Shown: positions 8,226-18,115 of the stretch, one piece after another
Position numbering within the stretch: the stretch's first letter is position 1
Layout: each line of letters begins with the position of its first letter
Origin: an uncultured Bacteroidales bacterium
GTDB taxonomy: Bacteria > Bacteroidota > Bacteroidia > Bacteroidales > P3
Length of the DNA: 64,000 nt
Direction: 5' to 3'
NCBI GenBank assembly: GCA_900314925.1
Contig: OMXC01000009.1
Location: 86,847-150,846 of the forward strand
Position numbers and translations under genes: made by a program
Notes under the pieces: model-generated
The model's database searches: none
Told to the model about the DNA's origin: nothing
Seen by the model: only the letters and a program-made list of their open reading frames with translations

Positions 8226-10250
8226 ATGAAACGCACATTAGTAATCGCCGCCGCGGCAACAATGCTGCTCGCCGGCTGCAAAGACAAGAAAACCATGGAA
8301 AACCCCTTCTTCAGCGAGTGGAACACTCCCTATGAGATCCCCGACTTCCAGCGTATCAAGACCGAGCACTACATGCCCGCCTTCCGCGAAGGCATGAAAC
8401 AGCAGAAGGAATGGATTGACAACATCGCCAACAACAGCGAGGAGCCCACCTTCGGCAACACCATCGTCCCCTACGAATACAGCGGACAGCTGCTGCAGGA
8501 GGTCAGCGCTGTCTTCTTCAACCTCAGCGAGTGCGAGAACAGTCCCGAGATGGAGGCCATTGCCGAAGAGGTGACGCCCCTGCTCTCGGCCCACGAGGAC
8601 GACATAGCCCTCAACCAGAAGCTCTTCGCCCGCATCAAGGCCGTCTACGACCAGCGCGAGAGTCTCGACCTCAACCCCGAGCAGCGCCGACTGCTGGAAG
8701 AGACCTACAAAGGCTTCGTGCGCGGCGGCGCCAACGTGCCCGAGGAGCAGCAGGCCCGCTTCCGCGAACTGAACGAGCAGATAGCCTCGCTCACCCTCCG
8801 CTTTGCACAGAATGTGCTGAAGGCCACCAACGCCTACAAGAAAGCACTCCCCAACGGCGACACTGTCACCCTTGACATCCCCACCTGGGAGCCCTTCATG
8901 CAGACCTGTCCCGACCGCAAGCTGCGCGAGGAGGTGTGGCACGCCTATGCCGACCGCTGCCGCGAGGGCGAGTTTGACAACACCAAGATTATCGACACCC
9001 TCGTCAACCTGCGCCTCGAACGCGCCAACATCCTCGGCTTCCCCACCCACGCCGACTACGTGCTCGACGACTGCTTGGCCAAGACCCCGGCCAACGTCTA
9101 CAGCTGCCTGATGGACATCTGGGCGCCCGCCATCAAGGTGGCCAAACAGGAGCGCGACCTTTATCAGAAGATGCTCGAGAAAGACGAGCCCGGTGCCAAG
9201 CTGCAGCCCTGGGACTGGCGCTACTACGCTGAGAAATACCGTGCTGAGAAATACGCCATCGACGACGCCGAGGTACGCCCCTTCTTCTCGCTCGACAGCG
9301 TCCGCGAAGGCGCCTTCATGGTGGCCAACAAGTTGTACGGCCTGACCTTCAAGGAGCGTACCGACCTGCCTACCTATGACAAAGAGGCTCGCTGCTTCGA
9401 GGTGCGCCAGGGCGACAGCACCGTGGGCATCCTCTATATGGACTTCCATCCGCGTGCCAGCAAGCGCAGCGGCGCCTGGATGACCGAGTTCCGCGGCCAG
9501 CACCGCGACCGCAAGACCGGCGAGAACGTTATGCCGATCATCCAAGTGGTCTGCAACTTCACCAAGCCCACGGCTGACAAGCCGTCGCTCCTCAACTTCG
9601 ACGAGAGCGAGACCCTCTTCCACGAGTTCGGTCATGCCCTCCACGGGCTGCTGAGCAAGTGCACCTATCCTTCGCTGGCCGGCACCAACGTGCCGCGCGA
9701 CTTCGTCGAACTGCCCTCGCAGGTCATGGAGAACTGGTGCCGCCACCCGCAGGTGATGAAGATGTATGCCCACCACTACCAGACCGGCGAGGCCATCCCC
9801 GACGCCCTCATCAAGAAGATCGCCGCCGCGCAGACCTACGGCCAAGGCTTCATGACCACCGAACTGCTCGCCGCCAGCCTCCTCGACATGGACTACTACT
9901 CCATCAAGGAGAAGCAGCACATCGACCCCATAGCCTTCGAGGATGAGCACATGGCCAAGATAGGCCTCATACCCGAAATCATCAGCCGCTACCGCAGCCC
10001 CTACTTCCAGCACATCTTCACCACGGGCTACGACGCTGGCTACTACAGCTATACCTGGACGGCCATCCTCGACGCCGACGCCTTCGAGGCCTTCGCCGAG
10101 AGCGGCGACCTCTTCAACCCCGAGCTTGCCCGCAAGTTCCGCCACCTTCTGGAGAGCGGCAACACCGTCGAGCCCATGGATCTCTACCGCGCCTTCCGCG
10201 GCAAAGACCCGTCGCCCAAGGCTTTGCTCAAGCGCAAAGGCATGCTCTGA
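8226..10250 (+). CDS. dcp: M3-family metallopeptidase (peptidyl-dipeptidase Dcp type)
   Basis: A 674-residue zinc peptidase of family M3. The catalytic motif HEFGH is at about residues 466-470 in LFHEFGHALHGLLS, with the downstream glutamate in FVELPSQVMENW. The ends and length match dipeptidyl carboxypeptidase (Dcp) rather than oligopeptidase A or PepF, and features such as EFRGQHRD agree. The N-terminus (MKRTLVIAAAATMLLAGCKD) is a lipoprotein signal with lipobox LAGC, so the enzyme acts in the periplasm or on a membrane, removing C-terminal dipeptides. Gene symbol is by family resemblance only. Confidence 0.93.
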   Translation: MKRTLVIAAAATMLLAGCKDKKTMENPFFSEWNTPYEIPDFQRIKTEHYMPAFREGMKQQKEWIDNIANNSEEPTFGNTIVPYEYSGQLLQEVSAVFFNLSECENSPEMEAIAEEVTPLLSAHEDDIALNQKLFARIKAVYDQRESLDLNPEQRRLLEETYKGFVRGGANVPEEQQARFRELNEQIASLTLRFAQNVLKATNAYKKALPNGDTVTLDIPTWEPFMQTCPDRKLREEVWHAYADRCREGEFDNTKIIDTLVNLRLERANILGFPTHADYVLDDCLAKTPANVYSCLMDIWAPAIKVAKQERDLYQKMLEKDEPGAKLQPWDWRYYAEKYRAEKYAIDDAEVRPFFSLDSVREGAFMVANKLYGLTFKERTDLPTYDKEARCFEVRQGDSTVGILYMDFHPRASKRSGAWMTEFRGQHRDRKTGENVMPIIQVVCNFTKPTADKPSLLNFDESETLFHEFGHALHGLLSKCTYPSLAGTNVPRDFVELPSQVMENWCRHPQVMKMYAHHYQTGEAIPDALIKKIAAAQTYGQGFMTTELLAASLLDMDYYSIKEKQHIDPIAFEDEHMAKIGLIPEIISRYRSPYFQHIFTTGYDAGYYSYTWTAILDADAFEAFAESGDLFNPELARKFRHLLESGNTVEPMDLYRAFRGKDPSPKALLKRKGML

Positions 10251-10279
10251 TAGCCTTTTCGCAGGCCGCATATCCTGTG

Positions 10280-10381
10280 CGGAGTCCCTACGGAGTCTCC
10301 TCGGCCCCCCTTCGGCATTTCTACGGCGTTCCACTGAAGAACGGCCGAAGGGGGTCCGTAGGGGCTCCGTAGGGGCTCCGT
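10280..10381. repeat. Dispersed hairpin repeat, copy 1
   Basis: Begins with the 13-mer GGAGTCCCTACGG shared by four intergenic elements in this window. CCCCCTTCGGC (10306-10316) pairs with GCCGAAGGGGG (10344-10354) around a loop with the half-core CCACTGAAGAAC. The right side contains two copies of GTCCGTAGGGGC-like sequence that can pair with the left outer arm. Confidence 0.85.
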
Positions 10382-10484
10382 GTTTTTCCGGGTTTCGAGA
10401 GGTTTTCGAGGCGTAAGTGACAGCTGTACAGTGTTTTCGCGTTGCAGGTAATGTCGTGTTGCATTTGTGGCATCACACAGGTGT

Positions 10485-10581
10485 GGTCAAGCCGAAAGAA
10501 ACTTCGGTAAAGCCATGACCTATGTTGAAGAGTATGAGCGAAATGGGGCCTCCGCTATGGTCCCTGCAAGGTGGGATACTC
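10485..10581 (+). ncRNA. Possible structured RNA
   Basis: On paper the segment folds as two domains. The first is GGTCA (10485-10489)/TGACC (10516-10520) enclosing CCGAA/TTCGG. The second is GAGTAT (10530-10535)/ATACTC (10576-10581) enclosing AGCG/CGCT and TCCC/GGGA hairpins, a three-way junction. I recognise no RNA family, no promoter is evident, the stems are short and the strand is uncertain. Confidence 0.25.
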
Positions 10582-10588
10582 AAAGAAT

Positions 10589-10619
10589 AACGCCTGCTGC
10601 GCATTGTGCAGCAGGCGTT
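10589..10619 (-). terminator. Terminator-like hairpin after the ABC gene
   Basis: AACGCCTGCTGC (10589-10600) pairs perfectly with 10608-10619, 12 bp with a 7-base loop. Read on the minus strand it follows the ABC gene stop by 25 bases and is trailed by TTATTCTTT. Confidence 0.7.
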
Positions 10620-10644
10620 GCCGTTTTGTAGTCTTTGTCGTTGA

Positions 10645-12348
10645 TTAGATGCGCGGTATGGCGTCGATGAGGGTGCTCGTGTATTCCGTCTGCGGGTTGT
10701 TGAAGATGGCGTCGGCCGTGCCGCTCTCGACGATTTTGCCCTTCTGCATCACCATGATGCGGTCGGCCATGTAGTGCACCACGCTGAGGTCGTGGGTGAT
10801 GAAGAGGTATGTGTAGCGGTAGTGCTCCTTGAGGTCGTTGAGGAGGTTGAGCACCTGGGCTTGCACGCTGACGTCGAGGGCCGAGACGCTCTCGTCGCAG
10901 ACCACCAGCTCGGGCTGCAGGATGAGGGCGCGGGCTATGCACACGCGTTGCCGCTGGCCGCCGCTGAGCTCGTGGGGGTAACGGCTGTACCACTCGGCCC
11001 GCAGCCCCACTTGCTCCATGAGTTCCAGCACTTTGCTGCGGTCGCCTCTGCCGTGCACCGCCAGCGGTTCGCCTATAGCGTCGCCGATGGTTATGCGGGG
11101 GTTAAGGCTGGAGTAGGGGTCTTGGAAGATGATCTGCAGCTTGGGGCGCAGGGCGCGTAGCTGCTTGGCGCTGAGCTTGTCGAGGGGTGTGCCGCGGTAG
11201 CTGACGCTGCCGGCCGAGCTCTCGATGAGGCGCAGCATGGCGCGCCCCAGGGTGCTCTTGCCGCAGCCGCTCTCGCCCACAAGGCCGAGGGTCTCGCCCT
11301 CCATGATGTCGAACGTGATGCCGTCGACACCCTTCAGGGTCTGCAGCGGCCGCCCGAAAAGGCTGCGCTTCATCGTGTAGGTGACCGAGAGGTCGCGCAC
11401 GGCGATTAGTGGAGAGTGGGTGGGACAATTGTTGTTGTCGCTGCCGGCGTTGTTGCTCGCCGGGACTGTCGTCACGTCCGCTCCGCTGTCACTTCCTTCC
11501 GTTTCCCCTTCACTCCCAGCCATATAATCTTCCACCGTCGGCAGGCGGCGGGGGTGGCTGTCGAGGGGTGGGCGGCAGGCCAGCAGGCCTTTGGTGTAAG
11601 GCTCGCGGGGCGAGCGAAGTATCTGGTCGGCAGGACCTTGCTCCACCACCTTGCCGCGATACATCACCATGATGTCGTCGGCCACCTGGGCTATGACGCC
11701 GAGGTCGTGGGTGATGAAGATGATGCTGGTGCCGTGCTTCTCCTGCAGCTGTCGCAGCAGGTCGAGGATGGTCTTCTGCACCGTCACGTCGAGGGCCGTG
11801 GTGGGCTCGTCGGCGATGAGGATGTCGGGGTTGTTCACCAGCGCCATGGCTATCATCACGCGCTGTTTCTGGCCGCCGCTGATCTCGTGGGGGTAGGAGT
11901 CGAATATCTTGTCGGGGCGGGGGAGGAGCACCTCTTCGAAGAGCTTGATAACGCGCTCTTTGGCTGCCTGCTTGTCGCTTCCGTCGCTCCCTTCGTGGGC
12001 GTGCATCATCTCCAGCACCTGCTCGCCGCATTTCTGCACGGGGTTGAGGCTCGTCATAGGCTCTTGGAATATCATGCTGATGCGCTTGCCGCGGATGGCG
12101 CGCATAGCGTCGTCGCCGAGGGTCAGCAGTTCCTGGCCGGATAGTTTCGCGCTGCCGCCGACGGTGGCGTTCTTGGGCAGCAGGCCCATGAGCGCCAATG
12201 AGCTGACGCTCTTGCCGCTGCCGCTCTCGCCGACGATGCCCAGCGTGCGGCCCCGCTCCAGGGTGTAGCTTATGTTGTCCACCACCGTGCGCCCGCCGAA
12301 GGCGACGGTAAGCCCTTTGACTTCAAGAATAGTATTATTCTTATTCAT
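10645..12348 (-). CDS. ABC transporter, two fused ATPase domains (peptide/nickel type)
   Basis: A 567-residue protein with two complete ABC ATPase domains, each of the oligopeptide/dipeptide/nickel importer class (DppD-DppF like). The N-half has Walker [10 protein letters not shown], signature SGGQKQR and ADEPTTALD; the C-half has [17 protein letters not shown] and CDESVSALD. They are joined by a Ser/Gly/Asn-rich linker (around residues 285-320). The start [13 protein letters not shown] is preferred; 14 extra codons are open upstream but unlike the family. No permease or solute-binding gene is adjacent, so the transported substrate cannot be inferred from context. It is divergent from the ornithine aminotransferase gene. 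Confidence 0.94.
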   Translation of the reverse strand: MNKNNTILEVKGLTVAFGGRTVVDNISYTLERGRTLGIVGESGSGKSVSSLALMGLLPKNATVGGSAKLSGQELLTLGDDAMRAIRGKRISMIFQEPMTSLNPVQKCGEQVLEMMHAHEGSDGSDKQAAKERVIKLFEEVLLPRPDKIFDSYPHEISGGQKQRVMIAMALVNNPDILIADEPTTALDVTVQKTILDLLRQLQEKHGTSIIFITHDLGVIAQVADDIMVMYRGKVVEQGPADQILRSPREPYTKGLLACRPPLDSHPRRLPTVEDYMAGSEGETEGSDSGADVTTVPASNNAGSDNNNCPTHSPLIAVRDLSVTYTMKRSLFGRPLQTLKGVDGITFDIMEGETLGLVGESGCGKSTLGRAMLRLIESSAGSVSYRGTPLDKLSAKQLRALRPKLQIIFQDPYSSLNPRITIGDAIGEPLAVHGRGDRSKVLELMEQVGLRAEWYSRYPHELSGGQRQRVCIARALILQPELVVCDESVSALDVSVQAQVLNLLNDLKEHYRYTYLFITHDLSVVHYMADRIMVMQKGKIVESGTADAIFNNPQTEYTSTLIDAIPRI

Positions 12349-12377
12349 AATTAAATAACGCCAGGGAGTATTAAAAA

Positions 12378-12409
12378 TTTTGCCTATCATAAAAAAAAGT
12401 GTATATTTG
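12378..12409 (+). promoter_or_regulatory. Promoter (TTTTG-19-TATATTTG) for ornithine aminotransferase
   Basis: TTTTG at 12378-12382 and TATATTTG at 12402-12409 with 19 bases between fit the Bacteroidota consensus, giving a leader of about 40 bases before the gene at 12456. Confidence 0.8.
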
Positions 12410-12455
12410 CACCGTCTAAACCCGATAGAACACTAACATTAAAAACAATACAACT

Positions 12456-13676
12456 ATGACAAAATCAGAACAATTCATGGAGATGGAAGCCAAGTACGGC
12501 GCCCATAACTATCATCCGCTGCCCGTCGTCCTCGCCAAGGGTGAGGGTGCTTTCGTGTGGGATTGCGAAGGCAAGAAGTACTACGACTTCCTCTCGGCCT
12601 ACTCCGCCGTCAACCAGGGTCACTGCCACCCCAAGATTGTCAAGGCTATGTGCGACCAGGCCCACGAGCTGACCCTCAGCAGCCGTGCTTTCTACAACAA
12701 CTGCCTCGGCGAGTGGGAGAAATATGTGACCGAGTATTTCGGCTATGACAAAGTGCTGCCCATGAACACCGGCGCCGAAGCCGACGAGACGGCCCTCAAG
12801 TTGGCCCGCCGCTGGGGTGTGGTGAAGAAAGGCATCCCCAACGACGAAGTGATGATTGTCTGCTGCGAGGGCAACTTCCACGGCCGCACCATCACCATCA
12901 TCACCATGAGCAACGACCCCGAGAGCTACGCCAACTACGGCCCCATGACCCCGGGCTTCCTGCGCATACCTTACAATGATCCCGACGCCCTCGAGCGCTG
13001 CCTGGCCGAACACGGCAAGAAGGTGGCCGGCTTCCTCGTGGAGCCCATACAGGGCGAGGCCGGTGTCTATGTGCCCGACGAGGGTTACCTCAAGAAGTGC
13101 TACGACATCTGCAAGAAGTATAACGTACTGTTCATGGCCGACGAGGTGCAGTGCGGCATCGCCCGTACCGGCAAGATGCTGGCCTGCGACCACGAAGGCG
13201 TGCGCCCCGACCTGCTCATCCTCGGCAAGGCCCTCGGCGGCGGCGTCATGCCCGTCAGCGCTGTGCTGGCCGACGACGACATCATGCTGAATATCAAGCC
13301 CGGTGAGCACGGCTCCACCTTCGGTGGCAACCCCATCGCCGCCAAGGTCTCCATCGCCGCCCTCCAGGTCATCAAGGACGAGCACCTCATGGAGAACGCC
13401 GAGCGCCTCGGCAAGATATTCCGCGAGGAGATGAGCGCCTTCAAGAGCCCCATGATAGAGAAGGTGCGCGGCAAAGGCTTGCTCAACGCCATCATCATCA
13501 AGCCCCACAACGGCAAGGAGGCTTGGGATGTGTGCCTGAAGATGCGCGACCTCGGCGTACTCGCCAAGCCCACCCACCAGCACATCATCCGCTTTGCTCC
13601 CCCGCTGGTCATCACCGAGGAGCAGCTCCGTGCCGCCATGGAGCTCATCAAGGAGGCCATTAAATCATTTGAATAA
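12456..13676 (+). CDS. rocD: Ornithine aminotransferase
   Basis: A 406-residue class III PLP aminotransferase. Full-length similarity to ornithine--oxo-acid transaminase is clear: [20 protein letters not shown] at the N-terminus, [51 protein letters not shown], and the PLP lysine at about 258 in ILGKALGGG. It interconverts ornithine and glutamate semialdehyde, linking arginine/ornithine catabolism to proline and glutamate. It has its own promoter and is followed by a strong GC hairpin, so it is probably monocistronic. Confidence 0.96.
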   Translation: MTKSEQFMEMEAKYGAHNYHPLPVVLAKGEGAFVWDCEGKKYYDFLSAYSAVNQGHCHPKIVKAMCDQAHELTLSSRAFYNNCLGEWEKYVTEYFGYDKVLPMNTGAEADETALKLARRWGVVKKGIPNDEVMIVCCEGNFHGRTITIITMSNDPESYANYGPMTPGFLRIPYNDPDALERCLAEHGKKVAGFLVEPIQGEAGVYVPDEGYLKKCYDICKKYNVLFMADEVQCGIARTGKMLACDHEGVRPDLLILGKALGGGVMPVSAVLADDDIMLNIKPGEHGSTFGGNPIAAKVSIAALQVIKDEHLMENAERLGKIFREEMSAFKSPMIEKVRGKGLLNAIIIKPHNGKEAWDVCLKMRDLGVLAKPTHQHIIRFAPPLVITEEQLRAAMELIKEAIKSFE

Positions 13677-13683
13677 TAATCAG

Positions 13684-13705
13684 AGGGGCGGTCAACACCG
13701 CCCCT
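13684..13705 (+). terminator. Hairpin after rocD
   Basis: AGGGGCGGT and ACCGCCCCT form a perfect 9-bp stem with loop CAAC, starting 8 bases after the rocD stop. The following run TATTA is a weak U-tract. Confidence 0.7.
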
Positions 13706-13724
13706 TATTAAACTATTAAATGCC

Positions 13725-14378
13725 ATGGAAGAAACGTTCAACCCCAATGCACCGGCCATGATGCCCGCAAATGTTGACATCCGCCGCAACGTAAGAGCCC
13801 AACTCAAAGGCCACTGGACCAACGTCGTGCTCTGCACCCTCGTGATGCTTATCATCGCCGGCGTCTGCTCGGCGGTGAGTGGCGCCTCGCAGGATGCACC
13901 GCTGCTCGGTATCGTGGGTACGGCCCTTACCCTCCTCATCGCCACGCCCCTCGGCTTCGGCTACAGCGTTGCTCTGCTGCGCCACATGCATGGCGAGCCC
14001 GACGACGACCTCGTCACCCGTCCGTTCATGGCCTTCAAGGACTATGGCCGCTACCTCGGCACCTCGCTGCTGATGGTGGTGTACATATTCCTGTGGATGC
14101 TGCTGTTCATCATCCCCGGCATCATCAAGGGCTATTCGTATGCCATGACGCCCTACATTATGGACGAGCACCCCGAGCTCTCGGCCGACGAGTGCATCGA
14201 GGCCAGCAAGAAGATGATGGCGGGCTACAAATGGAAGCTCTTCCTGCTGGATCTCGGCTTCATCGGTTGGCTGATACTCTGCGTGCTAACCCTCGGCATC
14301 CTCACCCTCTGGGTGCAGCCGTGGATGGAGTGCTCGCATGTCAAGTTCTACGATGAGCTGAAGGCCCGCCAGGCGTAA
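13725..14378 (+). CDS. DUF975 family membrane protein
   Basis: A 217-residue membrane protein with about five hydrophobic segments. The N-terminal NVRAQLKGHW followed by hydrophobic stretches, the central LLFIIPGIIKGYSYAMTPYI and the helix SADECIEASKKMMAGYKWKLFLLDL are typical of the DUF975 family. Function is unknown. It lies between the rocD hairpin and the convergent M23 gene (2 bases after its stop). Confidence 0.85.
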   Translation: MEETFNPNAPAMMPANVDIRRNVRAQLKGHWTNVVLCTLVMLIIAGVCSAVSGASQDAPLLGIVGTALTLLIATPLGFGYSVALLRHMHGEPDDDLVTRPFMAFKDYGRYLGTSLLMVVYIFLWMLLFIIPGIIKGYSYAMTPYIMDEHPELSADECIEASKKMMAGYKWKLFLLDLGFIGWLILCVLTLGILTLWVQPWMECSHVKFYDELKARQA

Positions 14379-14380
14379 GC

Positions 14381-16060
14381 CTATCTTGTCAGAGTGAAAG
14401 TCCTGCGCGTCAGGTTGCCGCACCCGTCGGCCACCTCGACGCGCAGGCTGTTTTTGCCTGCCTGCAGCTTGCCTGTGGTGTCTATGGACAGGGTGGCGCT
14501 CTTGCCGTCATACTCGGCCAGCACCCATTTGCCGTTGAGGTAGCAGTTGTAGGTCTCTATGCCGGCCAGATTGTCGCCTATTTTTATGCGCAGAGTCTTT
14601 GCTTTCAGGGGCTTGCCTTCGCTGAAGTTCACGGCACGCACCGTGGGCGCCGTGGTGTCGGCAAGCAGTGCAAAGGTGCCGAAATCGCGCACCGAGGCGC
14701 TGTAATAGCCACCCTCGCAGGTCGTCTTGTAGGCGTTGACGCGCTTGCCGTTGATGCGCACCACCGTGACTTTTGCTGGGTCTATGCCCTGTGGCACAGC
14801 CCCTTTGATGCTTATCTTATAATGTATATGGGGCGGTATCTTGTTGATAGCAGGCTCTATGGAGCAAATCGGTGAGAGGTAGCCGGCGTCCATGCGGCAG
14901 CTTGCCGTCAGCCGGTCGTCGGCATAGAGGCAATAAGGAGGCAGCTCGGCACTGAAAGCAGGGTGCCTGATGCTGGCGGCCTCGCTGTAGCGCACCGCTT
15001 TGCCGTCGGTGGCATTCTGCGTTCTGGCGGTTGATGCTGTGGCCGAGGTGTTTACCGTGATCGTGCGTTCGTCGATGTTGTCGTTGAAGTCGTATACCCG
15101 CACTTGTATTTTGTGGCTGCTATTGGGCGCAAACCGGAAGATGCCATCGCCCTGCCTCACGGGTACCCATTCGCCTTCGGCACCGGGGAGCGCACGTGTA
15201 AGGATGTAGCCATGACGCTGCTCCGCGAAGGCCGGATAATCTACCAAGGCGTTGATAACCCGGCTGTTCTCGAGGTTAAAGCTCTCCATGGTGTACATGA
15301 AGAAGAGCTCGTCGTCGAGGTATACCTCTATGCGTTCGGGGCCGTTCTTGGGCGTGGACCCTTCGGCGGCGTCGGTGGCATAGACGCCCAGGCAGAATGG
15401 GCCGTCGACTGTGGCAGTGTTCTCTTTGCCAATGTCATAGCCACGTCCGATGCTGTTGCCTGCCATGGGGTATATGCGTAGGCCGCGGATGACGGGTTTC
15501 ATGCTGTCGCTGTGGGGCAGGCCGAAACGTAAAGGGTTGATGGTGCGGTCGGTGCCCGTCTCGCGCAGCTCGAAGTGCAGGTGCGGCCCCGCGCTGCCCC
15601 CGCTGTTGCCGCTGAAGGCCACCGTCTGCCCTTTGCGTACTGGCAGCAGGCCCTCGGGTACATCCTCTACAATGCTGTACGACTGTGCTTTGTATTGCTG
15701 TTCTTTAACCCAGCGCCCAATAGGGCCTGCGTAGTCGCTGAGGTGCATGTATACGCTCGTGTAGCCGTTGGGATGCTTGATGTACAGTATCTTGCCGCCG
15801 CCCCATGGCGAGACGCTCACGCGGCTCACATAGCCGTCGGCCACCGCCAGCACGGGGAGACCCACGGCTCCGCCGGTGCGTATGTCGATGCCGGCGTGGA
15901 AGTGGCCTATGCGGCTCTCGGCGAAGGTGGCGGAGAGGCCCAATTCGCCCTTCAGCGGACTGCCGAAATAGCCCTGCGGAAGCTCCTGACAGTTAAGAGT
16001 TAAGAGGCAGGAGTTAATAGTTAGGCTTATACAGGCCAGTATCTTGGTTAGTCTGTTCAT
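14381..16060 (-). CDS. M23-family metallopeptidase
   Basis: A 559-residue exported protein with an N-terminal LytM/M23 zinc endopeptidase domain: HAGID with H55 and D59, then GPHLHFE with H160 and H162, and GNSGGSAG between. Such enzymes cut peptidoglycan cross-links or act as degraded activators of amidases; here all ligands are present. The C-terminal 300 residues are Ig-like or beta-sandwich (KTLRIKIGDNLAGIETY, TGKLQAGKNSLRVEVAD). The signal-peptide region is odd: residues 11-25 are written by a period-8 tandem repeat (TTAACTCT type) at 15991-16024. The gene overlaps the upstream GH29 gene by 4 bases (ATGA), suggesting coupling. Confidence 0.92.
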   Translation of the reverse strand: MNRLTKILACISLTINSCLLTLNCQELPQGYFGSPLKGELGLSATFAESRIGHFHAGIDIRTGGAVGLPVLAVADGYVSRVSVSPWGGGKILYIKHPNGYTSVYMHLSDYAGPIGRWVKEQQYKAQSYSIVEDVPEGLLPVRKGQTVAFSGNSGGSAGPHLHFELRETGTDRTINPLRFGLPHSDSMKPVIRGLRIYPMAGNSIGRGYDIGKENTATVDGPFCLGVYATDAAEGSTPKNGPERIEVYLDDELFFMYTMESFNLENSRVINALVDYPAFAEQRHGYILTRALPGAEGEWVPVRQGDGIFRFAPNSSHKIQVRVYDFNDNIDERTITVNTSATASTARTQNATDGKAVRYSEAASIRHPAFSAELPPYCLYADDRLTASCRMDAGYLSPICSIEPAINKIPPHIHYKISIKGAVPQGIDPAKVTVVRINGKRVNAYKTTCEGGYYSASVRDFGTFALLADTTAPTVRAVNFSEGKPLKAKTLRIKIGDNLAGIETYNCYLNGKWVLAEYDGKSATLSIDTTGKLQAGKNSLRVEVADGCGNLTRRTFTLTR

Positions 16061-17475
16061 TTGTCTGAATTATAGAGGGCTATGCGGTTGATGACGGGCG
16101 GAGCCATGCCCTCAAACTGGAAGACCAGCTTGCGCCACCTTATGGGGTGGCTGAGGCGGATGATGCGCTTGTAGCCCACGGTGGTGCATAAGGGGCTGTC
16201 GCCGAGGGTGTAGGAGTAGAGACCGTCGCCCGGATCGAGAAGCAGGCCGACGCTGGTCACACGCTGTCCGAGGGGTATGTATTCCTGAATGACGATGATG
16301 TCGAACTCCGTGACGCTGTCGAGCTCCAGCGTCAGCTCAGCCTTCTTGCCCGTGGCGGCCCAGTAGGTGTGGTAGGCGGTGTCGAGGACGTTTTTCGCCC
16401 TGTGCCCTGGGCGGTGCCATGCGCTGGCCTTTGCCCCCTGCGCCAGGTCTTTGGAGAATATGCGGTCGCGCTCGGCACGGAAGGCCACCAGCACGGCACT
16501 GTCCTCGGCGCTGATGCGGCCTGTGGTGTCTGGAGGTACATTCAACAGTAACAGTGCGTTGCGCCCTACTGAGTTGTAGTATATCTCCATCAGCTCGTCC
16601 ACCGTCTTCGGGAGCTCGTCGGCGTGCCAGAACCAGCCGGGTCGGATGCTGACGTCGGCCTCTGCCGGAATCCAGCTTTTGCCACCCTGTTTGCCGTGCG
16701 TCAGCAAGTCACTGGGCGGGTTGCCGGTGCCTGGTTCACAGCCTTCTACGTCTATCGTGCTCCAGCACGTCTCGCCGGCGCGGCCCTCCTCGTTGCCCAC
16801 CCAGCGGCATCCTGGGCCTACATCGCTGAAGACAAGGGCGTTGGGTTGCAGGCGCGCCACTGTGGCGTTGAAGCGTTGCCAGTCGTATTTCTGCCGTTTT
16901 CCGTTGGGTCCTTCACCGTTGGCGCCGTCGAACCACTGCTCGTATATGTCATGGTATGAGGAGAGTACCTCCTCGAGAGTCGCCACAAATCGGTCGTTGT
17001 ACTGCGGGGTGCCGTAGGTGCTGTCGTGACGGTCCCAAGGCGAGAGGTAGAGGCCTGCTTTGACCCGTCCGCGGCATGCATCGGTGAATTCTCGCAGCAC
17101 ATCGCCATGTCCCTCATTCCATGGACTTTGAGTCACTGTGTGGCTGCTGTATGCCGAAGGCCATAGACAAAAGCCGTCGTGGTGCTTGGCGGTGAGGATG
17201 ATACCCTTCATGCCTGCCTGTTCGGCCACGTCGACCCATTGGCGGCAGTCCAGGGCCGTCGGGTTGAACAGCGCCTCGCTCTCGTCGCCGGTGCCCCATT
17301 CGGCACCCGAGAAGGTGTTGGGGCCGAAATGGCAGAACATGTTGATTTCCATGCGTTGCCATGCCAGCTGCGCTTCCGTTGGCACAGGGCCGTAGGGCTC
17401 GGGCGCAAGTGGTTCGCACGATGCGGCGAGCAGCGTGAAAATGACTGATAACGTGGCGATGTGGGATGTTCGCAT
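16057..17475 (-). CDS. GH29 alpha-L-fucosidase, lipoprotein
   Basis: A 472-residue GH29 enzyme that releases alpha-L-fucose from glycans by a retaining mechanism. Hallmarks are INMFCHFGPNTF, ILTAKHHDGFCLWPS, AGLYLSPWDRH, and the nucleophile aspartate at about 183 in EQWFDGANGEG. The signal peptide ends in lipobox LAASC (C20), so it is likely an outer-membrane or periplasmic lipoprotein. The last third is a beta-sandwich. No SusC/SusD pair is nearby, so it is not part of a visible polysaccharide utilisation locus. The gene runs into the M23 peptidase gene with a 4-base overlap. Confidence 0.94.
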   Translation of the reverse strand: MRTSHIATLSVIFTLLAASCEPLAPEPYGPVPTEAQLAWQRMEINMFCHFGPNTFSGAEWGTGDESEALFNPTALDCRQWVDVAEQAGMKGIILTAKHHDGFCLWPSAYSSHTVTQSPWNEGHGDVLREFTDACRGRVKAGLYLSPWDRHDSTYGTPQYNDRFVATLEEVLSSYHDIYEQWFDGANGEGPNGKRQKYDWQRFNATVARLQPNALVFSDVGPGCRWVGNEEGRAGETCWSTIDVEGCEPGTGNPPSDLLTHGKQGGKSWIPAEADVSIRPGWFWHADELPKTVDELMEIYYNSVGRNALLLLNVPPDTTGRISAEDSAVLVAFRAERDRIFSKDLAQGAKASAWHRPGHRAKNVLDTAYHTYWAATGKKAELTLELDSVTEFDIIVIQEYIPLGQRVTSVGLLLDPGDGLYSYTLGDSPLCTTVGYKRIIRLSHPIRWRKLVFQFEGMAPPVINRIALYNSDK

Positions 17476-17491
17476 TTGTGTTGGGGACGGG

Positions 17492-18007
17492 TTATAGATG
17501 TGTGCCCCAACGGTCGTAATTCGTTGCGATTGGCTCGTAGTGTATTGGTTCTTTGTTCTTTATGACCCATTTTATGGGCCAGCCCTTCTCGATGATGCTG
17601 TTGTGCTCGCGAAGGATGGTGATCATGCGCCGCTGGTGTGTCACGAACCGCTTGCGGTCGTCGGCGATGTTGTCCATAATCACCATATATTCAGAGGGGT
17701 CGAAGTCAATGTTATTGTCCAGGATCCAGTTGAGCATCGTGTTGTCGTCCATGTCCTCGTCGAGGAGGTTGGGGTAGATATTGTTGAACGAACGGCGGTG
17801 CTCCTCGCTGAGGCCGCAGTGCTGTTTGATTTCGCGCCAGATATGGTCGTAAGTGCTTTCGAGAATCTTGCGGTGGGCCTCGGCTTCGTTGCGCAGATTG
17901 CGCTCGCGGCGGTTGAAGTGGAGCGAAAGGATAATCATCACAATGCCAAACGGCATGGCAACGAACACCACAAATAGTACAAAGAAAACTATAATGTAGC
18001 CAATCAC
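17492..18007 (-). CDS. LemA-like membrane-anchored protein
   Basis: A 171-residue protein with one N-terminal membrane helix (MIGYIIVFFVLFVVFVAMPF) and a helical, charged remainder (RRERNLRNEAEAHRKILEST, RKRFVTHQRRMITILREHN). The arrangement resembles LemA-family proteins, but the match is loose and the function unknown. It has its own -7 element 39 bases upstream and lies 16 bases before the GH29 gene, so it may lead that transcript. Confidence 0.6.
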   Translation of the reverse strand: MIGYIIVFFVLFVVFVAMPFGIVMIILSLHFNRRERNLRNEAEAHRKILESTYDHIWREIKQHCGLSEEHRRSFNNIYPNLLDEDMDDNTMLNWILDNNIDFDPSEYMVIMDNIADDRKRFVTHQRRMITILREHNSIIEKGWPIKWVIKNKEPIHYEPIATNYDRWGTHL

Positions 18008-18045
18008 AGCACTTTATGTTTAAATACCCTTGTTAATCAATGCTG

Positions 18046-18053
18046 CAAATATA
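18046..18053 (-). promoter_or_regulatory. -7 element (TATATTTG)
   Basis: The minus strand reads TATATTTG, matching TAnnTTTG, 39 bases before the start of the LemA-like gene. Confidence 0.6.
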
Positions 18054-18115
18054 CGAAATAATTTTCACATAAGTAACCTGTGCAGAAAAAAATCTTTTTT
18101 CCACCATTTTTTCTA

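Larger units (their letters stand above)
10251..10644. other. Intergenic region with repeat and structured segment
   Basis: This 394-base convergent spacer has no gene I can support. It holds a hairpin repeat (10280-10381), a stretch that folds on paper into two structured domains (10485-10581) and a terminator-like hairpin for the minus-strand ABC gene. Confidence 0.6.
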
